Below are positions 26,469 through 36,436 of a DNA stretch of 49,793 nt, piece after piece. The stretch is from Colwellia sp. GTDB lineage: Bacteria > Pseudomonadota > Gammaproteobacteria > Enterobacterales > Alteromonadaceae. The position numbers and the translations under genes are program-made. The stretch is taken from the NCBI RefSeq assembly GCF_013214175.1, contig NZ_JABSPA010000009.1:1-49793 (forward strand). The letters run 5' to 3'. The notes under the pieces are model-generated. The model was not told where the DNA came from. It saw only the letters and a program-made list of their open reading frames with translations, and made no database searches. How positions within the stretch are numbered: position 1 is the stretch's first letter; every line of letters starts with the position of its first letter.

Positions 26469-28154
26469 ATGATTCGTTTAACCAATATTAAACTCGCCCT
26501 TGACCACCAAGAGCACGAACTTGAACAAGCCATTTTAACTAAGTTATCAATTAAAAATGATCAATTAGTTAATTTTACAATGTTTAAACGTGGTTATGAT
26601 GCACGCAAGAAAAATAAGATCTTCCTGATTTATACCCTTGATGTAGAAACCAATATTAATGAAGAGTTACTGGCAAAATTTAGTGATGATACTCAGGTAA
26701 AAGCAACGCCAGATATGGCTTATAAATTTGTTAGCCAAGCACCAAAGAACCTTAAAAACCGTCCTGTTGTTATCGGTATGGGACCTTGTGGTTTGTTTGT
26801 TGGGTTAGTATTAGCTCAAATGGGCTTTAATCCTATTATTCTAGAGCGCGGCCAAGAAGTTAGACAGCGCACCAAAGATACTTTTGGTTTCTGGCGTAAA
26901 AAAATATTAAATACTGAATCTAATGTGCAATTTGGTGAAGGCGGTGCTGGGACTTTCTCTGATGGTAAGCTCTATAGCCAAGTTAAAGATCCTAAGCATT
27001 ACAGTCGTAAAGTCTTAAATGAGTTTGTTGCCGCAGGTGCACCGGAAGAAATCCTTTATGTAAGCAAACCTCATATTGGCACTTTTAAACTGGTTACTAT
27101 GGTTGAGAAAATGCGTGCTGAAATTTTTGAACTTGGCGGTGAAGTTCGCTTTAACCAGCGAGTAGATAAGATTCACTTTACTGATGTTGATGGTAATGAA
27201 TGTACTACCGAAGGTATTGAAGGTTACCAAAACAAACAAGTAACGGGTTTAACACTTTCTAATGGCGATTATATTGAAACTAATCATATCGCTTTAGCTA
27301 TTGGCCATAGTGCTCGTGATACCTTTGAAATGTTATTTGATGAAGGTGTTTACATTAAAGCTAAGCCATTTTCTGTTGGCTTTCGCATTGAACATGAGCA
27401 AGCAGTTATTGATGAAGCACGTTTTGGTAACAATGCCGGTAATGAAATATTAGGCTCGGCCGATTATAAATTAGTGCATCACTGTAGCAATGGCCGCTCG
27501 GTTTATAGCTTTTGTATGTGTCCTGGTGGCACTGTTGTTGCCGCGGCATCTGAAGAAGGTCGCTTAGTGACTAACGGTATGAGTCAATATTCTCGTCATG
27601 AACGTAATGCTAATAGTGCAATTGTTGTTGGCATTGAGCCTGAAGATTTCATGACTAGTGAATTTGCCAGTGAACGCGACTACGTTCTAGCTGGTATCGA
27701 CTTTCAGCGCAGATTAGAAGAAAAAGCTTATAAATTGGGTGGCGGAAACTATGATGCACCCGTACAACTTGTTGGTGACTTCCTTGCTGGGCGTAAAAGC
27801 GGCGACCACGGTAGTGTAACGCCATCGTATAAACCTGGTGTTACTTATTGCGATTTAAGTGAAAGTCTACCTGATTATGCTATAGCGGCAATTAGAGAAG
27901 CGCTACCTGCTTTTGATAAGAAAATAAATGGCTTTTCAATGGCAGAGGCAACTTTAACCGCAGTAGAAACGCGCACGTCATCACCTATTCAAATTACTCG
28001 CGATAAAGTAACCATGCAAAGCCTTAACACTCAAGGCTTGTACCCGGCGGGCGAGGGAGCTGGTTATGCGGGTGGTATATTATCCGCTGCGATTGACGGT
28101 ATTAAAATTGCCGAAGCAATGGCGCTTTCAATAACAGCAGAACAAGAAGCTTAA
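26469..28154 (+). CDS. COG2509-type FAD-dependent dehydrogenase
   Basis: 561 residues from ATG 26469. Relatives usually begin MIRL(T/N)-I-L-LDH, which fits this ATG; an in-frame GTG at 26430 would add 13 residues and cannot be excluded. The N-terminal ~85 residues are the family's leader domain (FKRGYDARKKNKI). The FAD site is VVIGMGPCGLFVGLVLAQMG, then ILERGQEV; the family motif FGEGGAGTFSDGKLYS follows, and the C-terminal AETRTSSP-like ETRTSSPIQI and GLYPAGEGAGYAGGI close the fold. The natural substrate is unknown; annotated variously as an electron-transfer or hydroxylase-like flavoprotein. Confidence 0.85.
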   Translation: MIRLTNIKLALDHQEHELEQAILTKLSIKNDQLVNFTMFKRGYDARKKNKIFLIYTLDVETNINEELLAKFSDDTQVKATPDMAYKFVSQAPKNLKNRPVVIGMGPCGLFVGLVLAQMGFNPIILERGQEVRQRTKDTFGFWRKKILNTESNVQFGEGGAGTFSDGKLYSQVKDPKHYSRKVLNEFVAAGAPEEILYVSKPHIGTFKLVTMVEKMRAEIFELGGEVRFNQRVDKIHFTDVDGNECTTEGIEGYQNKQVTGLTLSNGDYIETNHIALAIGHSARDTFEMLFDEGVYIKAKPFSVGFRIEHEQAVIDEARFGNNAGNEILGSADYKLVHHCSNGRSVYSFCMCPGGTVVAAASEEGRLVTNGMSQYSRHERNANSAIVVGIEPEDFMTSEFASERDYVLAGIDFQRRLEEKAYKLGGGNYDAPVQLVGDFLAGRKSGDHGSVTPSYKPGVTYCDLSESLPDYAIAAIREALPAFDKKINGFSMAEATLTAVETRTSSPIQITRDKVTMQSLNTQGLYPAGEGAGYAGGILSAAIDGIKIAEAMALSITAEQEA

Positions 28155-28203
28155 TGATATTTTGAGGCTAAAGCTATATTAGTTAAAGTCTATTCATTGA
28201 GCT

Positions 28204-28959
28204 CTATTGCTTAAGGTCAATAGATGAAGGTATTACTGATAATTCAGTAATACCTTCAATTTCTTGTTGTTGCCATTTTTCTGCTGGCAACTGACGTCTA
28301 ATATTACGCATACTTTTCCAAATTGATTTCAGCGCTAAATGATCCGCCAACCATGTTGGTATGTCCCCGCGACCATCTGCAATAAACCTATATTCAATAA
28401 CTATATCTGCTTGCCTGTTGGCAGTGGCATCACCTGCTATTCGCTGAGGTGTGATTTTCCAATGAGCATTATGAATTTTTACTTTTAAATAATCGTCAAT
28501 ATTGCTTACTGCTAACGGACTGGCTTTATCTGCAGTCATAGCACCAATATCTGTTATGTTGATCTCAACACTGAGATCATCGTTTTGCCAATAAATGGAA
28601 CTGAGTATTAATATTCGAGGCTTAAAAGGCCAGATTTTGGCTAATTTAATATAAAAGCTATGTTCTGTGGCTGAGTATTGCTGAATGATTTTACTTTCTC
28701 GGGCATTAATCAACCAATTTTGCGTGTTACTGACATCTTGCAAAAATAATAAGAAGCCGGCGAGACTTGAATTAACAGTCGTTGTCGCTTTAATTTCAAT
28801 AAGTTGTTGCTCAGCTAGACCATCGAGTGTCACTGCACGATAACTGACACTTTGTGTACTGGTCTTTTTCCATAATTTCCATGGTGCTTCTGAGGCATTG
28901 ACACATTGTTGGGCGAGATAAAAAATAAGTGCAGTAAGGAAGAGTAATCTTTTCACCAA
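28204..28959 (-). CDS. START-domain lipid-binding-like protein, secreted or periplasmic
   Basis: 251 residues. Residues 1-22 are a signal peptide (LLFLTALIFYLAQQCVNA). The remainder has the helix-grip features of START domains seen in marine gammaproteobacteria: WKLWKKTSTQSVSYRAV, FLLFLQDVSNTQNWLINA, a beta-rich middle, and a C-terminal helix around WLADHLALKSIWKSMRNIRRQL. The ligand is presumably a lipid but not shown. Convergent with the FAD dehydrogenase, and its last codons contain a 14-pair hairpin (28226-28257). Confidence 0.75.
   Translation of the reverse strand: MVKRLLFLTALIFYLAQQCVNASEAPWKLWKKTSTQSVSYRAVTLDGLAEQQLIEIKATTTVNSSLAGFLLFLQDVSNTQNWLINARESKIIQQYSATEHSFYIKLAKIWPFKPRILILSSIYWQNDDLSVEINITDIGAMTADKASPLAVSNIDDYLKVKIHNAHWKITPQRIAGDATANRQADIVIEYRFIADGRGDIPTWLADHLALKSIWKSMRNIRRQLPAEKWQQQEIEGITELSVIPSSIDLKQ
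28226..28257 (+). terminator. Long hairpin serving the convergent FAD dehydrogenase transcript
   Basis: GAAGGTATTACTGA (28226-28239) and TCAGTAATACCTTC (28244-28257) form a 14-pair perfect stem with loop TAAT. It is inside the 3' coding end of the START gene. The + strand continues AATTTCTTGTTG, moderately U-rich, so it best fits a terminator for the rightward gene ending at 28154. Confidence 0.5.
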
Positions 28960-29264
28960 TACCAGCTAGTTGTTAATTGCTTTCATAATACTATCACTGA
29001 TTTATTGGTAAAGTGCTATGCAGACTTTTTTCCAAAAGCTGGGGGGATTTTTGTTTTGCTATTTTGAATAGTAAAAAGTGTTTAAATCTTATTGAAAAGC
29101 CTTGTTTAAAAAAGGTAAGGCTTTTACAATTGGCGGTGAAAATTAAATTTATCAAAAAGAGCTTATGGCTCTTTTTTATGTTCAGGACGAACGGAGCTAT
29201 TTTTAAGTTTAGCTAAGCACACGTAGACGGTACAGGAAGTACCTTATTAGATAATGCAGGAGCA
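28960..29264 (+). other. Intergenic region upstream of thrS with two terminator-like hairpins
   Basis: No gene supported. Two stems followed by T-rich sequence lie here: AAAAGCCTT (29095-29103) with AAGGCTTTT (29117-29125), and AAAAAGAGC (29154-29162) with GCTCTTTTT (29168-29176). They could end upstream transcription or attenuate the thrS message, depending on where its promoter lies. Confidence 0.45.
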
Positions 29265-29303
29265 ATTATCCTGAGCACATTATCCTGAGCAAGGTGCTGC
29301 TCA
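29265..29303 (+). promoter_or_regulatory. Structured thrS leader element with tandem repeat
   Basis: ATTATCCTGAGCA occurs at 29265-29277 and again at 29279-29291. The second copy pairs: TGAGCA (29286-29291) with TGCTCA (29298-29303), extended by TTAT/ATAA beyond a two-base bulge. It lies about 100 bases before the thrS start. In E. coli, ThrRS represses its own mRNA by binding tRNA-like leader hairpins; a similar role here is inference. Confidence 0.35.
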
Positions 29304-29404
29304 ATAAGAACACATAAAAGCATAAGCATATTGCTTAATCATTTAAATACTATATAAAAATTCAAGCGACGCTTCGTATGCGCCGCCACTGAATAAGGAA
29401 AAAC

Positions 29405-31327
29405 ATGCCTGTAATTACTCTTCCGGATGGTTCAACTCGTTCATTTGATAATAGCGTTTCTGTAATGGACGTTGCCCTTGATATCGGCCCTGGTCTTGCT
29501 AAGGCAACCATTGCTGGCCGTATCGACGGTAATCTTGTTGATGCGTGTGAATTAATTACTCAAGACGCTTCTTTACAACTTATCACCAGTAAAGATAGTG
29601 AAGGTCTTGAGATCATTCGTCACTCATGTGCACATTTATTAGGGCATGCAATAAAACAGTTATACCCAAATGTTAAAATGGCTATCGGTCCTACGATTGA
29701 CAATGGCTTTTATTATGACATTGATCTTGATGAGTCAATTACCGAAGACGACTTAGTTAAAATTGAAAAACGCATGACTGAACTTGCGCGTACAGCTTAT
29801 CAAGTTGTTAAGAAAACTGGCACTTGGCAAGATGCGTATGACGCCTTCACCGAACGTGGTGAAACATACAAATTACAAATTCTTGATGAAAACATCGAGA
29901 AGACTGATATGCCTGCTTTATATCATCATGAAGAATACGTTGATATGTGTCGTGGTCCTCATGTACCAAGCATGCGCCATTGTCATCATTTTAAATTAAT
30001 GAAAGTTGCCGGTGCTTATTGGCGTGGCGATTCAGACAACAAAATGTTGCAACGTATCTACGGCACAGCATGGGCAGATAAAAAGCAATTAAAAGCTTAT
30101 ATCGTGCGTTTAGCTGAAGCTGAAAAGCGTGATCACCGTAAAATAGGTAAAACGTTAGATTTATTCCATTGGCAAGAAGAAGCGCCAGGCATGGTGTTTT
30201 GGCATAATGATGGTTGGACTATCTATACTGAGTTAGAGAAGTTTATTCGTGAAAAATTACACGAATATGATTATGACGAAGTCAAAGCGCCAATGATGAT
30301 GGACAGAAGTCTTTGGGAAAAGTCTGGTCACTGGGATAAGTATAAAGACGGTATGTTTACTACTACCTCTGAAAAGCGTGAATACGCGATTAAACCGATG
30401 AACTGTCCTGGTCATATACAAATCTTTAACCAAGGTTTAAAATCATACCGCGATTTACCACTACGTATAGCAGAGTTTGGTTGTTGTCATCGTAATGAGC
30501 CATCAGGGTCTTTACATGGTTTAATGCGCGTACGTGGTTTTACTCAAGATGATGCCCATATTTTCTGTATGGAATCTCAAGTGCAAGATGAAGTTAAAAA
30601 ATGTATCGAGATGGTTTACGATGTATACAGTTCATTTGGCTTTGAAGACATCATTGTTAAATTATCAACACGCCCTGAAAATCGCATTGGTAGTGATGAA
30701 ATTTGGGATAAAGCCGAAGCTGGCTTAGCACAAGCTTTAACCGACAGTAATATTGAGTTTGAATATTTACCTGGTGAAGGTGCATTCTACGGTCCAAAAA
30801 TTGAATTTACCTTAATGGATTGTTTAGGTCGTGCTTGGCAATGTGGTACAGTGCAGCTCGATTTCGCTTTACCAGAGCGTTTAGGTGCAACTTATGTTGG
30901 TGAAGACAACGAAAGATATACTCCGGTAATGATCCACAGAGCTATTTTAGGTTCATTAGAACGCTTTATTGGTATTTTAATCGAAGAGTATTCAGGTAAA
31001 TTCCCAACGTGGTTATCGCCGACTCAAGCGATAATTATGAACATTACCGATAAACAAGCGCCATATTGTAAAGAAATCGTTAAAAAACTCAAAGAAAATG
31101 GCTTTAGAGCAAAACAAGACTTGAGAAATGAGAAGATAGGCTTTAAAATCCGCGAGCACACTTTGAAGAGAGTTCCTTACCTTTTAGTTGTCGGTGACAA
31201 AGAAATGGAAGCAGGTGAAATTGCTGTACGATCTCGAAGTGGTGAAGATTTAGGTAAAATGTCGGTTGATGACTTTATTGCTAAGTTATCTGATGAAGTG
31301 AAAACTCGTCAGGCAACGTTAAACTAG
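29405..31327 (+). CDS. thrS: Threonyl-tRNA synthetase
   Basis: 640 residues, the normal length. Order: TGS domain (1-60, [12 protein letters not shown]), editing domain with [10 protein letters not shown] (about 75-84) and the [11 protein letters not shown] segment, class II catalytic core with motif 2 region [29 protein letters not shown] and zinc Cys in [10 protein letters not shown], and the anticodon-binding domain (about 535-640). It charges tRNA-Thr in the cytoplasm. First gene of thrS-infC-rpmI-rplT, the conserved gammaproteobacterial order. GGAAAAAC precedes the ATG. Confidence 0.97.
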   Translation: MPVITLPDGSTRSFDNSVSVMDVALDIGPGLAKATIAGRIDGNLVDACELITQDASLQLITSKDSEGLEIIRHSCAHLLGHAIKQLYPNVKMAIGPTIDNGFYYDIDLDESITEDDLVKIEKRMTELARTAYQVVKKTGTWQDAYDAFTERGETYKLQILDENIEKTDMPALYHHEEYVDMCRGPHVPSMRHCHHFKLMKVAGAYWRGDSDNKMLQRIYGTAWADKKQLKAYIVRLAEAEKRDHRKIGKTLDLFHWQEEAPGMVFWHNDGWTIYTELEKFIREKLHEYDYDEVKAPMMMDRSLWEKSGHWDKYKDGMFTTTSEKREYAIKPMNCPGHIQIFNQGLKSYRDLPLRIAEFGCCHRNEPSGSLHGLMRVRGFTQDDAHIFCMESQVQDEVKKCIEMVYDVYSSFGFEDIIVKLSTRPENRIGSDEIWDKAEAGLAQALTDSNIEFEYLPGEGAFYGPKIEFTLMDCLGRAWQCGTVQLDFALPERLGATYVGEDNERYTPVMIHRAILGSLERFIGILIEEYSGKFPTWLSPTQAIIMNITDKQAPYCKEIVKKLKENGFRAKQDLRNEKIGFKIREHTLKRVPYLLVVGDKEMEAGEIAVRSRSGEDLGKMSVDDFIAKLSDEVKTRQATLN

Positions 31328-31443
31328 CAATAAATCGTATACGGATACTATAAAAGTAAATTAGTCTGTCTTTTATGTAATTAAGCATTAAGAGGTAGAA
31401 ATTAAATAAAAAGCTAAAATGAGTTCTTTGGAGGAACATGGCT

Positions 31444-31995
31444 ATTAAAGGTGGACAACGAGGCGGGCGTAAAGAGCCAGCTCATCGTTTAAATGAGTTA
31501 ATTACAGATATCCCAGGCAACGAAATTCGTTTAATTAAGTTTGACGGAGAGCCAGGTGGCATCGTTACATTTGATGAAGCAATGGACCAAGCAGATGATG
31601 CTGGTGTTGATCTTGTTGAAATTAGCCCTACTGCTAAACCACCCGTTTGTCGTGTGATGGATTACGGCAAGTTTATCTATGAAAAAGCTAAAGAGCAAAA
31701 AGAGCAACGTAAAAACCAGAAACAAATACAGGTTAAGGAAATTAAATTCCGTCCTGGTACAGATGAAGGCGATTATCAGGTGAAATTACGTAACCTGAAA
31801 CGCTTTTTAGAAGGGGGTGATAAAGTCAAAGTGACTTTACGTTTCCGTGGTCGTGAAATGGCACACCAACAACTCGGTTTAGACTTGTTAACTCGCGTTA
31901 AAAACGATTTAGCAGAGCTTACCGTGCTTGAGTTCTTCCCGCGTAGAGCGGAAGGGCGTCAAATGGTGATGGTATTAGCACCTAAAAATAGATAA
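31444..31995 (+). CDS. infC: Translation initiation factor IF-3, probable AUU start
   Basis: About 183 residues, with the IF3 N-domain ([17 protein letters not shown]...[23 protein letters not shown]), lysine-rich linker and C-domain ([37 protein letters not shown]). IF3 binds the 30S subunit and rejects wrong starts. An ATG exists at 31438, but GGAGG (31430-31434) is only three bases from it and nine from the in-frame ATT at 31444. Starting at ATT gives MKGGQR, which aligns with E. coli MKGGKR, whose infC starts at AUU and is autoregulated through that codon. The ATG-started form is two residues longer. Confidence 0.93.
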   Translation: MKGGQRGGRKEPAHRLNELITDIPGNEIRLIKFDGEPGGIVTFDEAMDQADDAGVDLVEISPTAKPPVCRVMDYGKFIYEKAKEQKEQRKNQKQIQVKEIKFRPGTDEGDYQVKLRNLKRFLEGGDKVKVTLRFRGREMAHQQLGLDLLTRVKNDLAELTVLEFFPRRAEGRQMVMVLAPKNR

Positions 31996-32091
31996 AACTT
32001 GGTTTGACAAGTAATTGGCTTTTACTTCTTTTTTGAATGAAAAGCGAATTCACCAACTTTATCTTTACGCTGGTAGTACAGGCTTGCAAGT

Positions 32092-32181
32092 AAAGTAATA
32101 GGTTTTATGAAAATAAAAACATTACTTTCGCCCTCGCTACTTAATATTTGGCATACATCCATCTTTTTAAAAAGATGATGT
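32092..32181 (+). promoter_or_regulatory. Structured leader between infC and rpmI
   Basis: Two hairpins are visible. First, AAAGTAAT (32092-32099) with ATTACTTT (32121-32128), enclosing TTTTAT (32103-32108) with ATAAAA (32113-32118). Second, CATCTTTTT (32160-32168) with AAAAAGATG (32169-32177), extended by ACAT/ATGT across one bulged base, ending just before the rpmI ribosome binding site. Ribosomal protein L20 represses rpmI-rplT through a leader structure in E. coli; equivalence here is inferred from position. Confidence 0.4.
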
Positions 32182-32199
32182 ACTTTTGAGAGTAATCCC

Positions 32200-32394
32200 A
32201 TGCCTAAAATGAAAACCAATAAAGGTGCTGCAAAGCGCTTTAAAAAAACAGCCAATGGCTACAAGTTCAAACAAGCTGGCCTTCGTCATATCTTGACTAA
32301 GCGTCGTACTAAAGTTAAGCGTCATCTTCGTGCTAAAAGCATGATCGCCGCATCTGACATTAAGTCAGTTAAAAAACTTTTACGTCACGGTTAA
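32200..32394 (+). CDS. rpmI: 50S ribosomal protein L35
   Basis: 64 residues, highly basic: [20 protein letters not shown] and [10 protein letters not shown] are standard L35. Seventeen bases separate it from rplT, and the two are co-translated in this operon. The 204-base gap from infC carries leader hairpins. Confidence 0.97.
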   Translation: MPKMKTNKGAAKRFKKTANGYKFKQAGLRHILTKRRTKVKRHLRAKSMIAASDIKSVKKLLRHG

Positions 32395-32407
32395 TTAGGA
32401 GATATAG

Positions 32408-32770
<363 letters not shown>

Positions 32771-32810
32771 GTAACAGAATGTAAGCTTAGCTAAACTTTA
32801 GTTAAGCTTG

Positions 32811-32839
32811 AAAAAAGGACGCTTTATAGCGTCCTTTTT
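32811..32839 (+). terminator. Terminator of the thrS-rplT operon
   Basis: AAAAAAGGACGC and GCGTCCTTTTT form a GC-rich stem with loop TTTATA and a T-run. Confidence 0.9.
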
Positions 32840-33007
32840 ACTTTTAAGAGAATAAAATAATCGATCTAATGCTTAATTAAACTTATTTAATGTGAAAACC
32901 CTAAAGTAACGTTAATTAAGCAGTATCCTTTCTTAAACAATCCCCTTACTAAACAGTAAGTTTTCAAAAAGGCTGAAAACAACTGTGAATATACAAGAGA
33001 ATGAACT

Positions 33008-34111
33008 ATGAACCTAGCTGATAAAGTTTTAGCCGTTAATAATGACCTGCCAATTCGAACTGATGCCCCTGTACATAGCGGTAAAGTTCGCTCTGTTTAT
33101 TGGTTAACCGAAACAGATAGCAAGCGCCTTATTAAAGAAAAAGGCTATGATGTACCGAGTGACACGGCTTTAGCTATTATGGTGATCAGCGATCGGATAT
33201 CAGCTTTTGATTGTATTTGGACGGGTGAAGATGGCATGCGTGGTGTACCAGGTAAAGGTGCCGCATTAAATGCTATTTCAAACCACTGGTTTAAATTATT
33301 TAAAGATCAAGGTTTAGCTGATAGTCATATTTTAGATATTCCTCACCCATTCGTATGGATTGTACAAAAAGCCAAACCGGTAATGATTGAAGCCATTTGT
33401 CGTCAATATATTACGGGTTCTATGTGGCGCAGTTATGTAAAAGGTGAGCGTGAATTTTGTGGTATTGAGTTGCCTGAAGGCTTAGCAAAAGACAGTAAGT
33501 TAACAAGCTTACTGCAAACGCCATCTACCAAGGGGATATTAGAAGGTATACCCGGTGTTCCTGCCGTTGATGATGTCAATATTACCCGTAAAAACATTGA
33601 AGATAATTTTTCTGCATTTAACTTTAAGTCAGTTGATGACATCGCGCTTTATGAGAAACTACTGACCGAAGGTTTTGATGTTATTTCTACCGCTTTAGCT
33701 AACATTGACCAAGTTTTTGTAGATACTAAGTTTGAATTTGGTTACGTAAAAGATATAGCGGGCAATGACAAACTAATTTATATGGATGAAGTGGGCACAC
33801 CAGATTCATCTCGTATATGGGATGGTGAGCAATACCGCGCTGGCAATGTAGTCGAAAACTCAAAAGAAGGTTTCCGTCAGTTGTTGTTAAATCACTTTCC
33901 AGATGCTGATATTTTACTCAATAAAGACCGGATGAATGAGCGTGAAGCATTAGCACGTGATAATAAGCTACCTTTGTCAGTACTTATGGATGTTTCAAAG
34001 ACTTATATCAGTATTGCTGAAAAAATAACCGGTGATAAAATTGTCTTATCGGATAACCCGAAAGCAGAAATTATTACTATCTTGCGTGAGCAATACCAGT
34101 TAATCGATTAG
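33008..34111 (+). CDS. purC: SAICAR synthase, long form
   Basis: 367 residues, longer than the ~240 of E. coli PurC and resembling the long form of Alteromonadales and yeast Ade1. Recognisable are [11 protein letters not shown], the ATP-binding region [34 protein letters not shown] and [20 protein letters not shown]. It joins aspartate to CAIR in purine synthesis. Monocistronic, with its own terminator; purB, the later pathway step, lies about 3.4 kb away on the other strand. Confidence 0.93.
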   Translation: MNLADKVLAVNNDLPIRTDAPVHSGKVRSVYWLTETDSKRLIKEKGYDVPSDTALAIMVISDRISAFDCIWTGEDGMRGVPGKGAALNAISNHWFKLFKDQGLADSHILDIPHPFVWIVQKAKPVMIEAICRQYITGSMWRSYVKGEREFCGIELPEGLAKDSKLTSLLQTPSTKGILEGIPGVPAVDDVNITRKNIEDNFSAFNFKSVDDIALYEKLLTEGFDVISTALANIDQVFVDTKFEFGYVKDIAGNDKLIYMDEVGTPDSSRIWDGEQYRAGNVVENSKEGFRQLLLNHFPDADILLNKDRMNEREALARDNKLPLSVLMDVSKTYISIAEKITGDKIVLSDNPKAEIITILREQYQLID

Positions 34112-34117
34112 CACTCT

Positions 34118-34158
34118 TTAGCTTTTGATTTCTTAGCTTCTGATTTCTTAGCTTTTTA
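34118..34158 (+). repeat. 15-bp tandem repeat after purC
   Basis: TTAGCTTTTGATTTC (34118-34132) is followed by TTAGCTTCTGATTTC (34133-34147) and a partial third unit TTAGCTTTTTA. It lies between the purC stop and its terminator. Confidence 0.65.
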
Positions 34159-34172
34159 GTTCGTAGTAAAAT

Positions 34173-34198
34173 AAAACCCAGCAAATTGCTGGGTTTTT
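34173..34198. terminator. Terminator after purC
   Basis: AAAACCCAGCAA and TTGCTGGGTTTT form a near loop-less palindromic stem with a T-run, usable from both sides by the convergent genes. Confidence 0.85.
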
Positions 34199-34199
34199 G

Positions 34200-35082
34200 C
34201 TATTTATGTTCAGGTGAATTATCACTCGGCCAAGATAAGCCAAACTTTGCTAGTTCGGTTAACTCTGCCTGCTTATTATTAGGGTTTGTTAACTTGATCA
34301 CTCTTGATTTTTTAAACTTAGTGAGTGGAAAAGCATGTTGGGTTAATTGATGGTTTTGCATGTAATCATCATAGGCGCCAGAGTCATAAAGGCGTTGTAA
34401 GCCTAGAATTAACCTTTTGGCTAACTGTTTATTATTATTTTTGACAAAGAAATGCATGGTAAGTGGGTATTGAATAATTAAGTCTTGGTAAAAGATAAGA
34501 TTTGGAAAGCTGTTTTGTACTACGGCCAATTCAGCTTTACCTTCAAAAATACTTAAGGGCAAATAATCACACCGGTTTAACGCTACCATGTGTAACATAG
34601 CATCAAAGTAACCTACACGGGCAACTGACTAGACCAGCATGCTCTAATACATCAGCATCAGGCCAGTGTAGCCCCTGACAGGCAATTAATTTGCTTAAGT
34701 CTTTGACAGAATGAATAGCGGAGAATTTATTTTTGTCTTGCTGGCGGATTATCATACCGCGCCAACCTAAACCACCGCGAAATAAAGGAAAAGGTACTTT
34801 ATTAACTTCAGACTCACGAGTATCTGAATTTCCAGCCCAGACCACATCATAAAATGCGCCTAATGCTAACAACTTTAGCATTCTTTCTTGGCCAGGGAAG
34901 GGGACAGTTTGTAAAACAGAGAAACCATATTCATCTGCTGTTTCGATTAAGACAAGGCGTAGTAAGCCAATAAAATAATCGTGACTGGCATCATCAGGCT
35001 TTTGTTTTCCAGCTGTTGTCACCGTTGTTACGGCAAAACAATCAACTACAACAAGCAACAACAAAATAATCAAAGCTTTCAT
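34200..35082 (-). pseudogene. Periplasmic solute-binding protein (SBP_bac_3 type), frameshifted
   Basis: The first frame (35082 to about 34603, 159 codons) has a signal peptide (MKALIILLLLVVVDCFA) and the N-lobe with TADEYGFSVLQTVPFPGQER and VWAGNSDTRE, ending abruptly after LEHAGLV in SCPCRLL. The second frame (to 34200) continues the family's sequence as VARVGYFDAMLHMVALNRCDYLP and the C-lobe. One extra base near 34625 (GTC A GTT, read on the - strand) accounts for the break. No homopolymer is at the site. Intact relatives in this group of bacteria are about 280-300 residues, the sum of both parts. A sequencing error or a real inactivation would look the same. Confidence 0.7.
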
Positions 35083-35171
35083 TGCTAATCCCTATGAGGG
35101 CGTTTGTAGCAATTATAGTTTAGCTTTGAACGCTTTGTCAGTTACTTGTTACAGATTTGATAAGCTAAATA

Positions 35172-36206
35172 CTACTTACCACCATTTTTAATTATGGCAC
35201 GGGCCATTTCATCAGCAATAATACCAGTAGGCCTATTTTGAGTATCAGCCTTAGTGTAAATATCTAATAGGGTATGATAAATTTCTTCGACTTTTAGCGT
35301 CGATTTCTTAGCATCGTAGTTACTTTCAAATGATACATTGATGATACCGCCAGCATTAATAACATAATCGGGCGCATATAATATGCCACGGTCTACTAGT
35401 GCTTTATCATGGCGAGGCTCAGCTAGTTGGTTATTAGCACAACCTGCAACGATTACGGCTTTCAATCGAGATATGGTTTCATCATTGATGGTGGCACCTA
35501 ATGCACAAGGGGCATAAATATCAACGTCTTGATCATAAATTTCATCTAAACCGACAACCTTAGCATCAAACTCAGTAGCCGCCATATCTAAGGCCGTTTG
35601 GTTGATATCGGTGATAACAAGCTTTGCCCCAGCTTTATGTAGGTATTCACATAAAAGATAGCCAACACTGCCTAGGCCTTGAATAGCCACTTTAAGACCG
35701 GTTAAATCATCACGATTAAGTTTATGTTTGACCGATGCTTTGATACCTAGGAAAGTTCCAAGGGCGGTAAAAGGCGCCGGGTTACCACTTTTACCTTCAG
35801 TACCGGTGACAAACGGGGTGACGCTATTAGCAATAGCGATATCACTGGTGGTAATATTGACATCTTCAGCGCTTAAGTAGCGGCCATTTAGACTATTTAA
35901 TGCTTCACCAAAGGCTTTAAAAAGCGCTTCAGATTTAAGTGTTTTAGCATCACCAATAATTACTGATTTACCACCACCCATAGATAAACCCGCTAAAGCA
36001 TTTTTATAGGTCATGCCTTTCGATAGGCGTAATACATCAACGAGAGCTTCTTCATCACTGGCATAATCCCACATTCTACAGCCGCCTACGGCAGCACCCA
36101 GTTTGGTACTGTGCACGGCAATAATTGCTTTTAGTCCACTTGCAGCATCACTGCAATACACTACTTGTTCGTGATCGTCAAAATCAGGTAAATCAAATAA
36201 AGCCAT
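35172..36206 (-). CDS. Leucine/valine/phenylalanine dehydrogenase
   Basis: 344 residues from ATG 36206, which has GGAGAG about six bases upstream; an in-frame start 12 codons earlier has no such site. The Glu/Leu/Phe/Val dehydrogenase features are LGAAVGGCRMW, the catalytic-Lys loop LAGLSMGGGKSVI, YLSAEDVNIT, and the NAD-binding GLGSVGYLL. It reversibly deaminates branched-chain amino acids to 2-oxoacids, which could feed a branched-chain E1 such as that at 1803-4079. Monocistronic. Confidence 0.9.
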   Translation of the reverse strand: MALFDLPDFDDHEQVVYCSDAASGLKAIIAVHSTKLGAAVGGCRMWDYASDEEALVDVLRLSKGMTYKNALAGLSMGGGKSVIIGDAKTLKSEALFKAFGEALNSLNGRYLSAEDVNITTSDIAIANSVTPFVTGTEGKSGNPAPFTALGTFLGIKASVKHKLNRDDLTGLKVAIQGLGSVGYLLCEYLHKAGAKLVITDINQTALDMAATEFDAKVVGLDEIYDQDVDIYAPCALGATINDETISRLKAVIVAGCANNQLAEPRHDKALVDRGILYAPDYVINAGGIINVSFESNYDAKKSTLKVEEIYHTLLDIYTKADTQNRPTGIIADEMARAIIKNGGK

Positions 36207-36436
36207 CGTTATCTCTCCATTTTTTCTTGCTAGAAAAGGCAATTTAAATGTGTTGTAATGTTGTGAAGGAACGATAGCACCTAGAAAATAGCCAAGCTAG
36301 TCACTGAAAAATTAAGAATTTAATATTAGGGTGCAAGCTGTAAGCGAAAAGATACAACTTGCCCAAAATCAATGACAAACTTAGCGCTGCTATAAATGAC
36401 TAACCCAAGATAAATTAGAATTATTAGAGAGTTAAA

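Noticed and set aside
29013..29216. 67-codon open frame upstream of thrS
   Set aside because: It spans two terminator-like hairpins, its composition is K/F/L-rich as expected of AT-rich non-coding DNA, and there is no ribosome binding site.
32022..32255. 77-codon - strand frame between infC and rpmI
   Set aside because: It overlaps the start of rpmI antisense, and the leader hairpins explain the region better.
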